Shown here piece by piece: positions 15,914 to 25,051 of a stretch of DNA of 64,000 bases. Each line of letters opens with the position of its first letter. Within the stretch, counting starts at the first letter, position 1. A program made the position numbers and the translations under genes. The stretch comes from CAVZQN01 sp963837395 (GTDB taxonomy: Bacteria; Acidobacteriota; HRBIN11; JAKEFK01). The notes below the pieces were generated by a model that was not told the origin of the DNA, made no database searches, and worked only from the letters and a program-made list of their open reading frames with translations. The stretch is from positions 2,970,793 through 3,034,792 of the forward strand of contig CAWINI010000004.1 in assembly GCA_963837395.1 (NCBI GenBank). Reading direction: 5' to 3'.

Positions 15914-17225
15914 TCAAATATGATCCAGCGCATGCTGCAGATCTTCAATCAGATCATGCCAATCTTCCAGGCCGATTGACAGTCTAATACCTCCAGGTTC
16001 CATTCCTCGTTTGCGCTTTTCTTCTTGCGGCAATGCTGCATGAGTCATTGAAAATGGACTTTCAATTAGGGTTCTCATTTGACCTAAACTGACCGCCAGT
16101 GTAATGCAGTAAGAATGGTCCGCAATGTAATCGATGAATTTTTCCGCGCGATGTCCTTCCTGTTCTGAATCTCCATTCAAAACAAAATAGATCATTGCAC
16201 CTGGAGAAAACTTTCCTTCGTAATTGGTCATTTGATGTTTAGCCAGCTCAAGTTGAGGATATGTCTCCAATCCAGGATAAATGACCCGTTCAACCTTCGG
16301 ATGCGATTGTAGGAAATGTGCAACTCGATATGCTGTTTTCTGTTGATTGATCATTCGAGTTGATAAAGTTGGCAAACCATATACAAGAAAATTCCATGCA
16401 CTTTTGGGGGACAACACTCCTCCAAAATCCTTTCGGTAAAGCATTAGGGGACTGTAATATTTTTGAGGACACGACAACAGCTCCTCCCATATCAGTACCG
16501 AAACCACCTATATCCTTGGTGAGACTATTTATGCAAAAGTCTGCACCCAAAGGAATAGGCCTTTGACAATATGGTGTGGCGAAGGTGTTATCCACAACGA
16601 TTCGAATTTGCTTATCTGCAGGCCTATTCACATTCACTTCATCTATAGTTTTGCGAATCGCTCCGATATCGATCAAACTTAAATCTGGATTCACCGGTGT
16701 TTCAAAATAAATAACCCTTGTACGTGGTGTAACTGCTTTTCGCAGAGATTCTATTTTTTTGAGATCGGTAAACACTGTGTTGATTCCAAATCGCGGAAGC
16801 CAATGGGTCATCAAACTGTAAGTACATCCATATAGAATTTGATGCGCGACAATCTCATGTCCTGACTCACAAAGCATTCCTAAAATCCCACTAATTGCTG
16901 CCATTCCTGAAGCGAAAGTGACACACATTTCGCCTTGCTCCGCATAAGCCAGGTTTTCTTCTAACATACCGCGGGTTGGTTCTTCCAAACGATCATAGAT
17001 GTAAATAGGTACATGTTTTTTGAAATCCATTGAATCGCTTGCAAATTCAAAAAATCCCTGTGCTCCGCGATGTGCTGAGCTCAAACGGTATGTCGCTGAA
17101 CAAGTCATAGGCGGGATAACGTGATGATCATAATCCCATTTCTTGCTTTCATAATTCCCATGAATCAAATGAGTTCTCATCCTGTATTCGTCTTTTCCTT
17201 TTTTTCTGTTCTGAACATGATTCAT
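15914..17225 (-). CDS. Trans-sulfuration PLP enzyme (cystathionine/methionine gamma-lyase type), frameshifted
   Basis: Two overlapping frames together make one Cys/Met-metabolism PLP enzyme of about 436 residues. The first part (from 17225) has the substrate and PLP regions (YDRLEEPTRGMLEENLAYAEQ, VTFASGMAAISGIL, VDNTFATPYCQRPIPLGADFCINSLTK; the lysine in SLTK is the PLP Schiff base). The frame must then change near 16444-16453, a run of four C in the coding strand, to continue with YRKDFGGVLSPKSAWNFLVYGLPTL to the end at 15914. One extra base explains it. It begins 13 bases after a Usp gene with a strong AGGAGG site, so it is in that operon. Either a pseudogene or a sequence error; it probably cleaves a C-S bond (H2S or methanethiol release). 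Confidence 0.85.
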
Positions 17226-17238
17226 AACAATTTTCCTC

Positions 17239-17655
17239 CTACTTAACGAGCAGCACGGGACATTGAGATAGGATCGCCACTTTGTAGCTGATCGTACCCC
17301 AGCTATTCGCGGGTTTTTTCAGATCCACTCGATGTGAGTTCATAACAATTAAATCGATTCCATTTTTGATTGCATAATTAACGATACTGCTAGCTCGATT
17401 TCCAAGAATTATTTTTGTATGCATTTTGTTGATTGGTTTCAGGCTGCTGGCAATTTTCCTAAGTTTTTCAGCGCCTGTTTTTTTCAGCTGAGTATAGAAA
17501 GTTTTTGTTTCACTTGAAGGTAAGAATTCAATCTTTTCAATTACATGTAAAAGTGATATTTGTGAGCGGTTCTGTGCTGCTATTTTCCTTGCGATCAGGA
17601 GGGCAGGATTCCTTGCATCGCTTAAATCAATAGGAACCATAATTTTTCTGAACAT
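17239..17655 (-). CDS. Universal stress protein, single domain
   Basis: 138 residues from the ATG with GATGGAGGC before it; the frame extends upstream, but across the promoter. UspA fold (MFRKIMVPIDLSDARNPALLIARKIA..ISLLHVIEKIEF), yet the nucleotide-binding loop is degenerate (NSHRVDLKKPANSWGTIS, lacking G-2x-G), so ATP binding is doubtful. First gene of a Usp - PLP lyase operon, divergent from another Usp gene across a palindrome and two sigma-54-like promoters. Confidence 0.88.
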   Translation of the reverse strand: MFRKIMVPIDLSDARNPALLIARKIAAQNRSQISLLHVIEKIEFLPSSETKTFYTQLKKTGAEKLRKIASSLKPINKMHTKIILGNRASSIVNYAIKNGIDLIVMNSHRVDLKKPANSWGTISYKVAILSQCPVLLVK

Positions 17656-17679
17656 ATTGCCTCCATCAGAATTCAAAAT

Positions 17680-17695
17680 GGCAATTTTTATGCCG
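17680..17695 (-). promoter_or_regulatory. Sigma-54 promoter of the Usp/PLP-lyase operon
   Basis: On the minus strand CGGCATAAAAATTGCC: GG-N10-GC, the -12 element 26 bases from the Usp start. Confidence 0.55.
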
Positions 17696-17736
17696 CCTAT
17701 CATCTGAGGACAATCTTCCAACCGTCATCGATACAT

Positions 17737-17754
17737 TTGTCAGATCCCTGACAA
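17737..17754. promoter_or_regulatory. Palindromic operator TTGTCAG-N4-CTGACAA
   Basis: TTGTCAGATCCCTGACAA is a perfect inverted repeat with 7-base arms in the middle of a divergent Usp/Usp promoter region. It shares the core TGTCA-N6-TGACA with 29645-29662 and 49008-49023. Its centre is about 64 bases before the -12 GC of the rightward promoter, the same distance as at 49 kb. Confidence 0.65.
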
Positions 17755-17793
17755 TTTGGCACTGTTTATTTCCTTTATCTGACGAGACACATT

Positions 17794-17810
17794 TTGGTAT
17801 CAAGCTTGCA
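17794..17810 (+). promoter_or_regulatory. Sigma-54 promoter of the two-domain Usp gene
   Basis: TTGGTATCAAGCTTGCA fits YTGGYAYR-N4-TTGCW fully; the -12 element is 25 bases before the ATG. Confidence 0.72.
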
Positions 17811-17833
17811 GCTTCAAACAGTAGAGGTGTGGT

Positions 17834-18715
17834 ATGTTTGAAAAAATTTTAGTTGCAATTGATTTTTCGGAGTCTTCCAGATCAGCGTGGTTTGCCGCTA
17901 TTAATCTCGCAGCCAGATGTTCTGCGCCGATTGAAGTTCTGCATGTGATCACATACAAACAGTATGTCTTTGATCCAGCGCGTTATGGTGTTCCTGATGA
18001 AAAATGGCAAGACAGACTTAAAGATGAAATGGAGCTTCAATACGCACCGCGACTCTACCCTAACAGCCGTAGAAGCATTTCGTTCAGTGCATCAGTTCCT
18101 GAAGCAATTTTAGATTTCGCAGAGAAAGAAGCTTGCAACCTCATCATTGTCGGTACTCATGATCGAAAAATGTTTGGCAGGATGCTAATGGGAAGCGTAG
18201 CTCAACAGGTAGTTCGAGATTCAAAAGTACCGGTGATGGTAGTTAAAGCAGATGAACATCATGACAAAACTCTTCAAAATTATGATCGGATTCTGGTTCC
18301 AACTGATTTCTCAGAAATGAGTTCCAAATCATTAAATTGGGCTGTGCGTTATGCTAATTTCTTGCGTGCAGATCTTCATCTCCTGCATGTTGTTGATCTA
18401 AGTGCCTATAGTGACATGATCACAATGTACACTCTTACAGAGTCGGAAATTCCAAACTCCTGCGAGTTAAATGTTGATCTCAGTTTGAATAAATTTTTGA
18501 GTGACAAAGACGTGATTGGAGAAAAATTTGTGAAATCACTTTTTGGAGACCCTGTAGAAGAAATTCTTTCTTACGCAGAAAAAGAAAATTGCGGATTTAT
18601 TGTCATGGGTACGCACGGACGCAAAGGTTTGGAACGCGTTCTTTTAGGAAGTATTACTGCGGGGGTAATTTCGCGAAGCAAAATCCCAATCATTACCATG
18701 TCCGATGTCCGGTAA
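17834..18715 (+). CDS. Universal stress protein, two UspA domains
   Basis: 293 residues. Domain 1 (about 1-145) has the altered loop GTHDRKMFGRMLMGS; domain 2 (about 152-293) has the canonical loop GTHGRKGLERVLLGS, so only the second is expected to bind nucleotide normally. This is the reverse of the Usp at 12053. Cytoplasmic. Own sigma-54 promoter, ribosome site AGAGGTG, convergent with the Ca-type ATPase gene three bases on. Confidence 0.92.
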   Translation: MFEKILVAIDFSESSRSAWFAAINLAARCSAPIEVLHVITYKQYVFDPARYGVPDEKWQDRLKDEMELQYAPRLYPNSRRSISFSASVPEAILDFAEKEACNLIIVGTHDRKMFGRMLMGSVAQQVVRDSKVPVMVVKADEHHDKTLQNYDRILVPTDFSEMSSKSLNWAVRYANFLRADLHLLHVVDLSAYSDMITMYTLTESEIPNSCELNVDLSLNKFLSDKDVIGEKFVKSLFGDPVEEILSYAEKENCGFIVMGTHGRKGLERVLLGSITAGVISRSKIPIITMSDVR

Positions 18716-18718
18716 ATG

Positions 18719-21439
18719 TCAAACTGGTTGAATCGATTCACTAGCATTTCTCTTTTGGATCCACTTAATCAATTCCAGGAACGGCGAAATTGTAAATGCT
18801 AGTCCAGTAACGATAATCCATTCAACCGGCTGAAGTTTGACGCAGCCGAGAAGTGAACGTAAAGTCGGAACATAGATTATCACGCTCAAGATAATCAGTT
18901 CCCAAAAGATCGCCAGATTCAGCCATCGATTCGCAAAGGGCTTCTTCATGATGGAATCATGATCTGAACGGAAATTGTAGGCGTTAAAGAATTGAATTAA
19001 CACAAGTGAAACGAAAGTCATTGTCATTGCTTCTTTCAAAGTTCGACCCGACTGGAGCGCCCACAAGAATAAGCCAGTGTTGAGCACAGCTGACCAGATT
19101 CCACCGAACAGCATCAGCATTACAACTGGTCTTGTAAAAATACCAATCCGCGGATTGCGCGGTCTTTGTTTCATTAAATCTTTATCAGGTGGATCCGCCG
19201 ACAATGCCAGCGCAGGCAGCCCGTCCGTTGCTAGATTCACATATAAAATTTGTACGGCGCTTAGTGGTAAAGGGAGTCCTAAAATACTTGCTCCCGCCAT
19301 CAATCCAATTTCACCGATGTTTGATGAAAGTAAATACATCAAATATTTTTTGATGTTGCCAAAAATCGCACGACCTTCCTCAACTGCTGCAACGATAGAC
19401 GCAAAATTATCATCAGTTAATGTCATTGCTGCAGCTTCTTTGGAGACATCTGTACCGGTGATCCCCATTGCGATCCCGATATCTGCTTTTCTCAGGGCCG
19501 GAGCATCGTTGACTCCATCGCCAGTCATTGCTACCACATGCCCGCATTTCTGCAGCGCGGTGATCACTCGGAGTTTGTGTTCAGGAGAAACGCGCGCATA
19601 AACATCTATCCTGTTTACACTTTCGGCCAATTGATCATCATCAAGCTGATCAAGCTCCGATCCTGTAATGACTTTTCCATCGCTAAGAATATCAACCTCG
19701 CGCGCAATAGCCTCAGCAGTCAATGGATGATCTCCGGTTATCATAACAACTTTGATTCCTGCTTCTTTAGCGGTTTGAACTGCCGCCCTGGCCTCCGTTC
19801 GAGCGGCATCGATCATAGCGATTAATCCCAGAAATAACATTCCGTTTTCAGCTTCATCCAGGTGAGCATCAGCTTTACAAGATATAGCCAGAACCCGTAA
19901 TCCTTCGCGCGCTAATGTACTGGCGTTTTCCAAAATACTTTGTTTATCATCTGCATCGATTTTCTCTGTTCCCATGAATGACTGTTTTCGCAGGCATGAA
20001 TCAAGAATGATTTCGGGTGCTCCTTTGGAATAAGCAATGACATCGCCGCCTGGTGTTCGGTGCAACGTTGTCATTCGTTTTCTTTCTGAGGTAAATGGAA
20101 TCTCATTGACTCGAGGAAATGCTTTATCAAGATCATTTTTGTGCAGGCCAGCTTTCACTGCTGCCACAACCAATGCTGCTTCTGTAGGATCACCTTTGAC
20201 TTCCCAATGGTTGTCTTTTTTTTGCAGATAAGCATCAGATGACAGTACTGCCGCTTTTAGAAGAGCAACTACTTCTTTTTGTGGCTCAATAATCACTCCG
20301 TTGACTGAAAACGTCCCTTCCGGATCATAGCCGCTTCCTGAGATGTCTACAATTTTGCCGTCTATTACAATTCGGCGAACGGTCATTTCATCTTTTGTTA
20401 AAGTTCCAGTTTTATCCGAACATATAACACTTGTACTTCCTAACGTCTCTACTGCCGGCAAGCGACGTACCAAAGCGTTTCTTTTAACCATTCGTTGTAC
20501 GCCCATAGCCAGCGAAATGGTGACAACAGCAGGTAAGGCCTCAGGAACGACAGCCACGGCAAGTGCAATGCCGAAAATAATCATTTCCAGCAAAGGCTGA
20601 CCACGAAATAACCCCAAAACCACAATCAGTAGTACTATAATAATAGCAGCGCGAGCAAGAGTGCGGCCGAGTTTGTCGAGGTTTTCCTGGAGCGGTGTTT
20701 TGGTAATTTCAACTTCTTGAAGCATCCGGGCGATTTTCCCGAATAAAGTTTGCATTCCGGTAGCAACTACAATTCCGCGTCCACGTCCATATGTTGCAGT
20801 CGTTCCTGCAAAAATCATGTTCTTTTGATCTCCAGCGGAAATATTTTCAAGTATCAGGGTCGCAGCATTTTTTTCAGATGGTACCGACTCGCCAGTTAAT
20901 GGAGATTCTTCAACCTCCAGATTGAATGTTTCTAAAAGTCGAGCATCGGCAGGAATTTTATTTCCTGCACGTATCAGAATCAGATCTCCCGGGACAATTT
21001 CTCGTGCCGGAATTTCAAACTCCTGACCATCCCTCACGACCGTTGCACGAGGCGCAGCCATCTGTCGTAGAGCCTCTATGGCGCGCTCAGCGCGATATTC
21101 CTGCAAGAATCCAAGAATCACTGCGAATAGCAGAATTGCTGTAATGGCAATTGCTTCAATGCTGTGTCCTAAAATTGTCGAAAGGCCTACGGCAACGATC
21201 AGAATAACAATCAGGATGTTCTTAAACTGTGCAAGAAAAATTTTCCAGGCAGAAGTCTTTTTACCAATTGAAACTTCGTTTAGCCCATATTGTTTTAACC
21301 TGGTTGTCGCCTCTGGGGTACTAAGACCGAGAGTTACATCACTTTTCAAATCTGCTACGACAAGTTCTTGATCAATCTTGTACCAATCAGTAGCGGGGAT
21401 ATTTGAATTCGGTTGCACTGTGCTGTGTTTTTGTTTCAT
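18719..21439 (-). CDS. Ca2+-type P-type cation ATPase (P2A, CtpF-like)
   Basis: 906 residues from ATG 21439; a GTG at 21451 would add four. Hallmarks, numbered from that GTG: actuator TGES (186-189), membrane-helix-4 PEALP (303-307; SERCA has PEGLP), phosphorylation motif SDKTGTLTK (Asp346), MITGDHPLTA and TGDGVNDAPALRKADIG in the P domain, and about ten membrane helices. It pumps a divalent cation, most likely Ca2+ or Mn2+, out of the cytoplasm. The -12 of a sigma-54-like element is 25 bases before ATG 21439, which favours that start. A P2-type ATPase (CtpF) beside Usp genes is also a feature of the mycobacterial DosR regulon. Confidence 0.92.
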   Translation of the reverse strand: MKQKHSTVQPNSNIPATDWYKIDQELVVADLKSDVTLGLSTPEATTRLKQYGLNEVSIGKKTSAWKIFLAQFKNILIVILIVAVGLSTILGHSIEAIAITAILLFAVILGFLQEYRAERAIEALRQMAAPRATVVRDGQEFEIPAREIVPGDLILIRAGNKIPADARLLETFNLEVEESPLTGESVPSEKNAATLILENISAGDQKNMIFAGTTATYGRGRGIVVATGMQTLFGKIARMLQEVEITKTPLQENLDKLGRTLARAAIIIVLLIVVLGLFRGQPLLEMIIFGIALAVAVVPEALPAVVTISLAMGVQRMVKRNALVRRLPAVETLGSTSVICSDKTGTLTKDEMTVRRIVIDGKIVDISGSGYDPEGTFSVNGVIIEPQKEVVALLKAAVLSSDAYLQKKDNHWEVKGDPTEAALVVAAVKAGLHKNDLDKAFPRVNEIPFTSERKRMTTLHRTPGGDVIAYSKGAPEIILDSCLRKQSFMGTEKIDADDKQSILENASTLAREGLRVLAISCKADAHLDEAENGMLFLGLIAMIDAARTEARAAVQTAKEAGIKVVMITGDHPLTAEAIAREVDILSDGKVITGSELDQLDDDQLAESVNRIDVYARVSPEHKLRVITALQKCGHVVAMTGDGVNDAPALRKADIGIAMGITGTDVSKEAAAMTLTDDNFASIVAAVEEGRAIFGNIKKYLMYLLSSNIGEIGLMAGASILGLPLPLSAVQILYVNLATDGLPALALSADPPDKDLMKQRPRNPRIGIFTRPVVMLMLFGGIWSAVLNTGLFLWALQSGRTLKEAMTMTFVSLVLIQFFNAYNFRSDHDSIMKKPFANRWLNLAIFWELIILSVIIYVPTLRSLLGCVKLQPVEWIIVTGLAFTISPFLELIKWIQKRNASESIQPV

Positions 21440-21462
21440 TGTTGAAATCACAATTAGAATAC

Positions 21463-21478
21463 TGCAATTGGTATTCCA
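21463..21478 (-). promoter_or_regulatory. Sigma-54-like promoter of the P-type ATPase
   Basis: On the minus strand TGGAATACCAATTGCA: GG-N10-GC with a perfect TTGCA at -12; the CAC part of -24 is altered. Confidence 0.45.
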
Positions 21479-21534
21479 GGATTTATTGACACAGATCAGA
21501 CTATGCTATTGTGTGTATCTTCCATTAGCAAGAA

Positions 21535-22449
21535 ATGAACCGTATGAATTTTGTGAAAGGCTTTTGGCAGCTGGCTGATCCTAAAATCTGGACAGCTTCC
21601 GTGGTTCCTTTTATTTTGGGAACATGTGTTGCAGCGGGGGCTGGTTTTCAAATTCATTGGCTGTATGCTTTGCTTGCAATTCTTGTAATCATCCTGGTGG
21701 AGATCGGGAAAAATGGAGTCAATGAATATTACGATTACAAGTCTGGCGCGGATTTATACGTTGCGCCTATAGATCGCACGCAGTTCAGCGGTGGCAAAAA
21801 GGTCATAGTTGATGGCTTGCTTACATTACGTCAGGTTGGCTGGATTTCATTCATATGTCTGTTGTCAGCTGGAATATTTGCACTTCCTTTACCCATCTAT
21901 AATCCGAGGATAATCTGGTTTGGAATTGCCGGAATGTTTCTGTCCGTTGTCTACTCAATGCCCCCTCTTCAGCTGAGTTATCGAGGACTTGGAGAGATCA
22001 CAGTTGGTCTCACATTTGGTCCCATTATTGTTGTCGGGGCTTACTTCTTACAGACGAAGCGAATTGATGTTGCTCCAATCCTTCTTTCAATTCCTTTAGC
22101 TTTTCTGATTGCCAATGTCCTTTGGATCAATGAAATACCTGATGTTGAAGCGGATCGCAGGGCTGGAAAACTGAATCTTGTTGCCAGGCGTGGTCGTCCA
22201 AAAGCACTTAATGGATATAGATTACTTTATGTTTTAGCGTATCTATCCGTTATCGGGTGCGCAATTCTTTTGAAGAATCCAATTTATATATCAGCACTAA
22301 TTACTTCGTTACTTGCATTCAAAGCTGTTCGGATTGCAAGAGAGCATGTAATGGATACACAAAAATTAACAGCAGCAAATGGCTTGACAATTCTCAATTA
22401 TCTTGCAACCGGAATAATATTATCGATTGCTTCATTGATCCGGATCTAA
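21535..22449 (+). CDS. UbiA-family prenyltransferase (MenA-like)
   Basis: 304 residues with about nine membrane helices and both prenyl-diphosphate motifs: NEYYDYKSGAD (63-73) and NEIPDVEADRRAGK. These bind Mg2+ and the isoprenoid diphosphate. The first motif resembles 1,4-dihydroxy-2-naphthoate polyprenyltransferase (menaquinone synthesis), which would fit the menaquinol-type respiratory genes downstream, but no other men gene is in view. It starts at ATG 21535 or 21544. A TTGACA about 50 bases upstream hints at a sigma-70 promoter; no sigma-54 element was found. Confidence 0.85.
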   Translation: MNRMNFVKGFWQLADPKIWTASVVPFILGTCVAAGAGFQIHWLYALLAILVIILVEIGKNGVNEYYDYKSGADLYVAPIDRTQFSGGKKVIVDGLLTLRQVGWISFICLLSAGIFALPLPIYNPRIIWFGIAGMFLSVVYSMPPLQLSYRGLGEITVGLTFGPIIVVGAYFLQTKRIDVAPILLSIPLAFLIANVLWINEIPDVEADRRAGKLNLVARRGRPKALNGYRLLYVLAYLSVIGCAILLKNPIYISALITSLLAFKAVRIAREHVMDTQKLTAANGLTILNYLATGIILSIASLIRI

Positions 22450-22463
22450 TCGCAAAAACACTA

Positions 22464-22499
22464 GAAGCCGGGCTTCATGATTATCAGAAACCCGGCTTC
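22464..22499. terminator. Hairpin between convergent genes
   Basis: GAAGCCGGG and CCCGGCTTC form a perfect 9-bp stem around an 18-base loop, between the ends of the prenyltransferase and the phosphatase-like gene. No T-run on either strand, so termination is only a guess. Confidence 0.35.
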
Positions 22500-22535
22500 G
22501 AAGTTGATCCCCGTAAAAGATCCCACAATGACAAT

Positions 22536-23060
22536 TTAAGAAGTTGTAACAGATGTTACTCCTAATTTTTCTCTTTCGTCCACAACCCAATTGAAGATCG
22601 CATCTTCCATTTGCGGCTTCAAACCAATCACTCTTGCTTCTTTCAGTGCAATCGCCAGGGGCGCTCTTTCCACTAGCACTCTGTATGCGAACCACATTCC
22701 ACCTACATGGTTACCTGTTGAGCAGTGAATCAGTACCGGTTTTTTCTGGCTTTGTAATAGTTCACCGAATTTCTGAACTGTTTCTAGTTTGATTGTGGCC
22801 GGATCAAAAGGAAATGAATGATATTCCATGTTGTTGTTCTGAACGATATTTGCTTCTCCGGATATGCATTCCTTTTCGGGCAATACATTAATTACACTTT
22901 TTACACCCATTGCAGCCAATTTCTGGAATCCTTCTTCCGTTGGTTGTCCTGCAGTGTAAATATCAATGCGCGGATTCAGTAGATTGGGAAGGCTATCATC
23001 CATCGCGGTTGCAAGAAGTGCAATTACTGAAAATGTCAAAATTGCCAAGGCTAATTTCAT
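22536..23060 (-). CDS. Secreted tyrosine/dual-specificity phosphatase-like protein, catalytic Arg replaced (paralogue 1)
   Basis: 174 residues from ATG 23060 (AAGGAGAC before it). Signal peptide 1-20, then a compact phosphatase fold: IYTAGQPTEEGFQKLAAMGVKSVINVLPE and the signature IHCSTGNHVGG (Cys113). In relatives the loop reads HCxxGNR; here the Arg is His118. The nucleophilic Cys remains, so it may be a weak enzyme or a phosphate- or thiol-binding protein. About half identical by eye to the protein at 28548, with the same change. Periplasmic. Own sigma-54-like promoter. Confidence 0.82.
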   Translation of the reverse strand: MKLALAILTFSVIALLATAMDDSLPNLLNPRIDIYTAGQPTEEGFQKLAAMGVKSVINVLPEKECISGEANIVQNNNMEYHSFPFDPATIKLETVQKFGELLQSQKKPVLIHCSTGNHVGGMWFAYRVLVERAPLAIALKEARVIGLKPQMEDAIFNWVVDEREKLGVTSVTTS

Positions 23061-23091
23061 AATTTTTGTCTCCTTCATAACAATTAAGATC

Positions 23092-23107
23092 AGCAAAAAG
23101 CGTACCG
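23092..23107 (-). promoter_or_regulatory. Sigma-54 promoter of phosphatase-like paralogue 1
   Basis: On the minus strand CGGTACGCTTTTTGCT (GG-N10-GC), the -12 element 33 bases from the start. It closely resembles the promoter of paralogue 2 (CGGTATATCTTTTGCA). Confidence 0.55.
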
Positions 23108-23175
23108 CGAGTTATCGTCGAGTAATAGAAAGAAAAGGTGTCATGAAGTCAGAGGATTGCCATAATGACACTAGA

Positions 23176-24537
23176 CTAAATAAGCTCAAATTTGGCTTGA
23201 AAATGCCCCAGGAATTCCGGCATGTGTGTGCATCGTAAGTATGGAAGTTGTGTTTTGTGAAGATTCAATTGTGCAAACACATCCGCTACATAACGTAAAT
23301 GACTTTCCGTATATGTCCTGCGAGGTATAGCAAGCCGCAGTAGCTCTAAATGTAGTCCCGTTCCCGGAATGGTTTCATCTGTATTAGAAAACATTCCGCT
23401 ACCGATATCGCAAGATCGAATTCCACCTTCAAGGTACAGTGCAACCGCTAATGATTGTCCTGGAAGTTCAAATCTGTCATTGGTGAAGAATCGTCTGGCA
23501 TCTACAAATACTGCATGCCCTCCAACTGGTTTGTATGTCGGGATCTCCCTTTTTTCGAGTTCATTAGCAAGAAACTGAACTTGACCAATTCTATGTGCAA
23601 GATAATCTTCCTGAACTGCTTCACGGAGTCCTACTGCCATCGCATTTAAATCTCTACCAGCAAGACCACCATATGTATTAAATCCTTCCATCAAAATCAG
23701 GGCACTCTTCAGCCTTTCAAAGGTAGTCCGATTTTTCACTGCAATAAAACCTCCGATGTTGCAAAGGCCATCTTTTTTTGCGCTCATTAGCATTCCATCA
23801 GCAAATGAAAAGAATTTACTGGTAATCCATTCGATACCATTCTTTGAATATTCAGGATCGCGCCGCTGAATGAAAAATGCATTTTCTGCATGACGGCAAG
23901 CATCAATGATTAACGGTTTTCCATATTCATGACATATTTCTGAAACTTTTTTGACATTGCCCATAGACACTGGCGAACCTGCAGCGCGGTTATTTGTAAC
24001 GGTCAACATAACAAATGGCACTTTCTCGCGATTTTTTTCTAAAACTTCTATCAACATGTCCGTGTTCATGTTGCCTTTAAATGAACAATCTCGTGCAGGA
24101 TCGTTTGCGCAGTCCGCAGGAAGATCGATGGGGCTTGCATCGAGCCACTCTAGATTTGCGCGCGTGGTGTCGAAATGTGCATTGGAAGGAATCATGTCTC
24201 CGAAATGCACAAACGTTGAGAAGAATACATGTTCTGCGGCCCGTCCTTGGTGAGTCGGTAACAGATAAGGAAAGCCGAACAGGTCTTCTACCGTGGATTG
24301 CAAATGATAAAAGCTACTTGCGCCAGCGTAAGATTCATCGCCTTGCATAATCGCAGCCCACTGATTGGAGCTCATTGCTCCAGTTCCGCTATCTGTGAGG
24401 AGATCGATGAAAACAGCCTCAGCAGGAATTTGAAATAAATTATAACCAGCCTGGCGAATCAGCCTTTCGCGCTCACGATAAGAAGTCAGTTTGATTGGTT
24501 CAACCATCTTAATCCGATAAGGTTCTGGCAGTATCAT
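23176..24537 (-). CDS. tnaA: Tryptophanase (beta-eliminating lyase)
   Basis: 453 residues, full length for the tryptophanase/tyrosine phenol-lyase family: IDLLTDSGTGAMSSNQWAAIMQGDESYAG, PTHQGRAAE, FSFADGMLMSAKKDGLCNIGG (PLP lysine, probably Lys255) and GGLAGRDLNAMAVGLREA. The substrate region GIRSCDIGS matches tryptophanase (E. coli RAVEIGS) rather than the SMERG of tyrosine phenol-lyase, so indole, pyruvate and ammonia from Trp are the likely products. Two small oddities: TNNRAAGSPVSMGN where most have NLAGGQPVSMAN, and a long DCANDPARDCSF insert. Last gene of the radical SAM - hypothetical - hemerythrin - tnaA operon; ribosome site AGGAGAG. No TnaC-like leader fits, since the gene is embedded. 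Confidence 0.87.
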   Translation of the reverse strand: MILPEPYRIKMVEPIKLTSYRERERLIRQAGYNLFQIPAEAVFIDLLTDSGTGAMSSNQWAAIMQGDESYAGASSFYHLQSTVEDLFGFPYLLPTHQGRAAEHVFFSTFVHFGDMIPSNAHFDTTRANLEWLDASPIDLPADCANDPARDCSFKGNMNTDMLIEVLEKNREKVPFVMLTVTNNRAAGSPVSMGNVKKVSEICHEYGKPLIIDACRHAENAFFIQRRDPEYSKNGIEWITSKFFSFADGMLMSAKKDGLCNIGGFIAVKNRTTFERLKSALILMEGFNTYGGLAGRDLNAMAVGLREAVQEDYLAHRIGQVQFLANELEKREIPTYKPVGGHAVFVDARRFFTNDRFELPGQSLAVALYLEGGIRSCDIGSGMFSNTDETIPGTGLHLELLRLAIPRRTYTESHLRYVADVFAQLNLHKTQLPYLRCTHMPEFLGHFQAKFELI

Positions 24538-24552
24538 TGTTCTCTCCTTGCG

Positions 24553-25045
24553 TCAGCTAGCAGCGCAACAAATGCCGCTGCGATTTATTGTAATACTCTG
24601 TATTTGTCTGGACAGATCTGATTTCTCTTCTTCTGAAAGAAGATGATCAAGCACGGGATAAAGCACATTCTCTTCTTTGACATTGTGATGACCGAGAATC
24701 ACAACCAGATCATGTTCTAAACGATTGCTGGAAGCGTCGTTTTTTTGAACCCTCAAATTAATTTGTTCGAGAATGCTAAGAATTTGCCGATGTTTCTTCT
24801 TCCATTACTGCGATGGGACCATCAATGATTCCTGTTTTCCTTTGAAAGATTGGGAACAGGATTCCTTCTTCCCATGCAATATGTCTTTCTAATCCATGTT
24901 TGAACGAAATAAAATTTTCACGCGCATTTGCAAAATGAACGTGCTTGAGTCGTAGATAATCGCGATATAGCTGATCCAACCTGTCGTGGTCCTTTTCAAA
25001 ATAATCAGCGATCGAAAAAAATTCGGGTACTTTTGTATTAATCAT
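24553..25045 (-). CDS. Hemerythrin-domain protein, frameshifted
   Basis: Two frames together make a hemerythrin HHE protein of about 163 residues. The first part (from 25045) carries FEKDHDRLDQLY and KHGLERHIAWEEGILFP; after a frame change near 24793-24795 (three T on the plus strand) the reading continues EEEHRQILSILEQIN..LVVILGHHNVKEENVLYP. The His and Glu residues for a di-iron site are all present across the break. One extra base explains it. The C-terminus ends GICCAAS with a CC pair. It probably binds O2, NO or iron in the cytoplasm. It lies between a hypothetical gene and tnaA in one operon. Confidence 0.82.
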
Positions 25046-25051
25046 TTTTGT

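Noticed and set aside
18719..21439. Sodium or potassium P-type ATPase
   Set aside because: PEALP in helix 4 and the overall length fit Ca2+/Mn2+ (P2A) pumps; P1 heavy-metal CPC motifs are absent.
23176..24537. Tyrosine phenol-lyase instead of tryptophanase
   Set aside because: The segment GIRSCDIGS lacks the SMERG arginine that reads tyrosine in phenol-lyases and follows the tryptophanase pattern.
24787..24803. Programmed ribosomal frameshift in the hemerythrin gene
   Set aside because: No classic slippery heptamer, stop-codon stimulator or downstream pseudoknot was seen, and four similar breaks occur in unrelated genes; an extra base is simpler.
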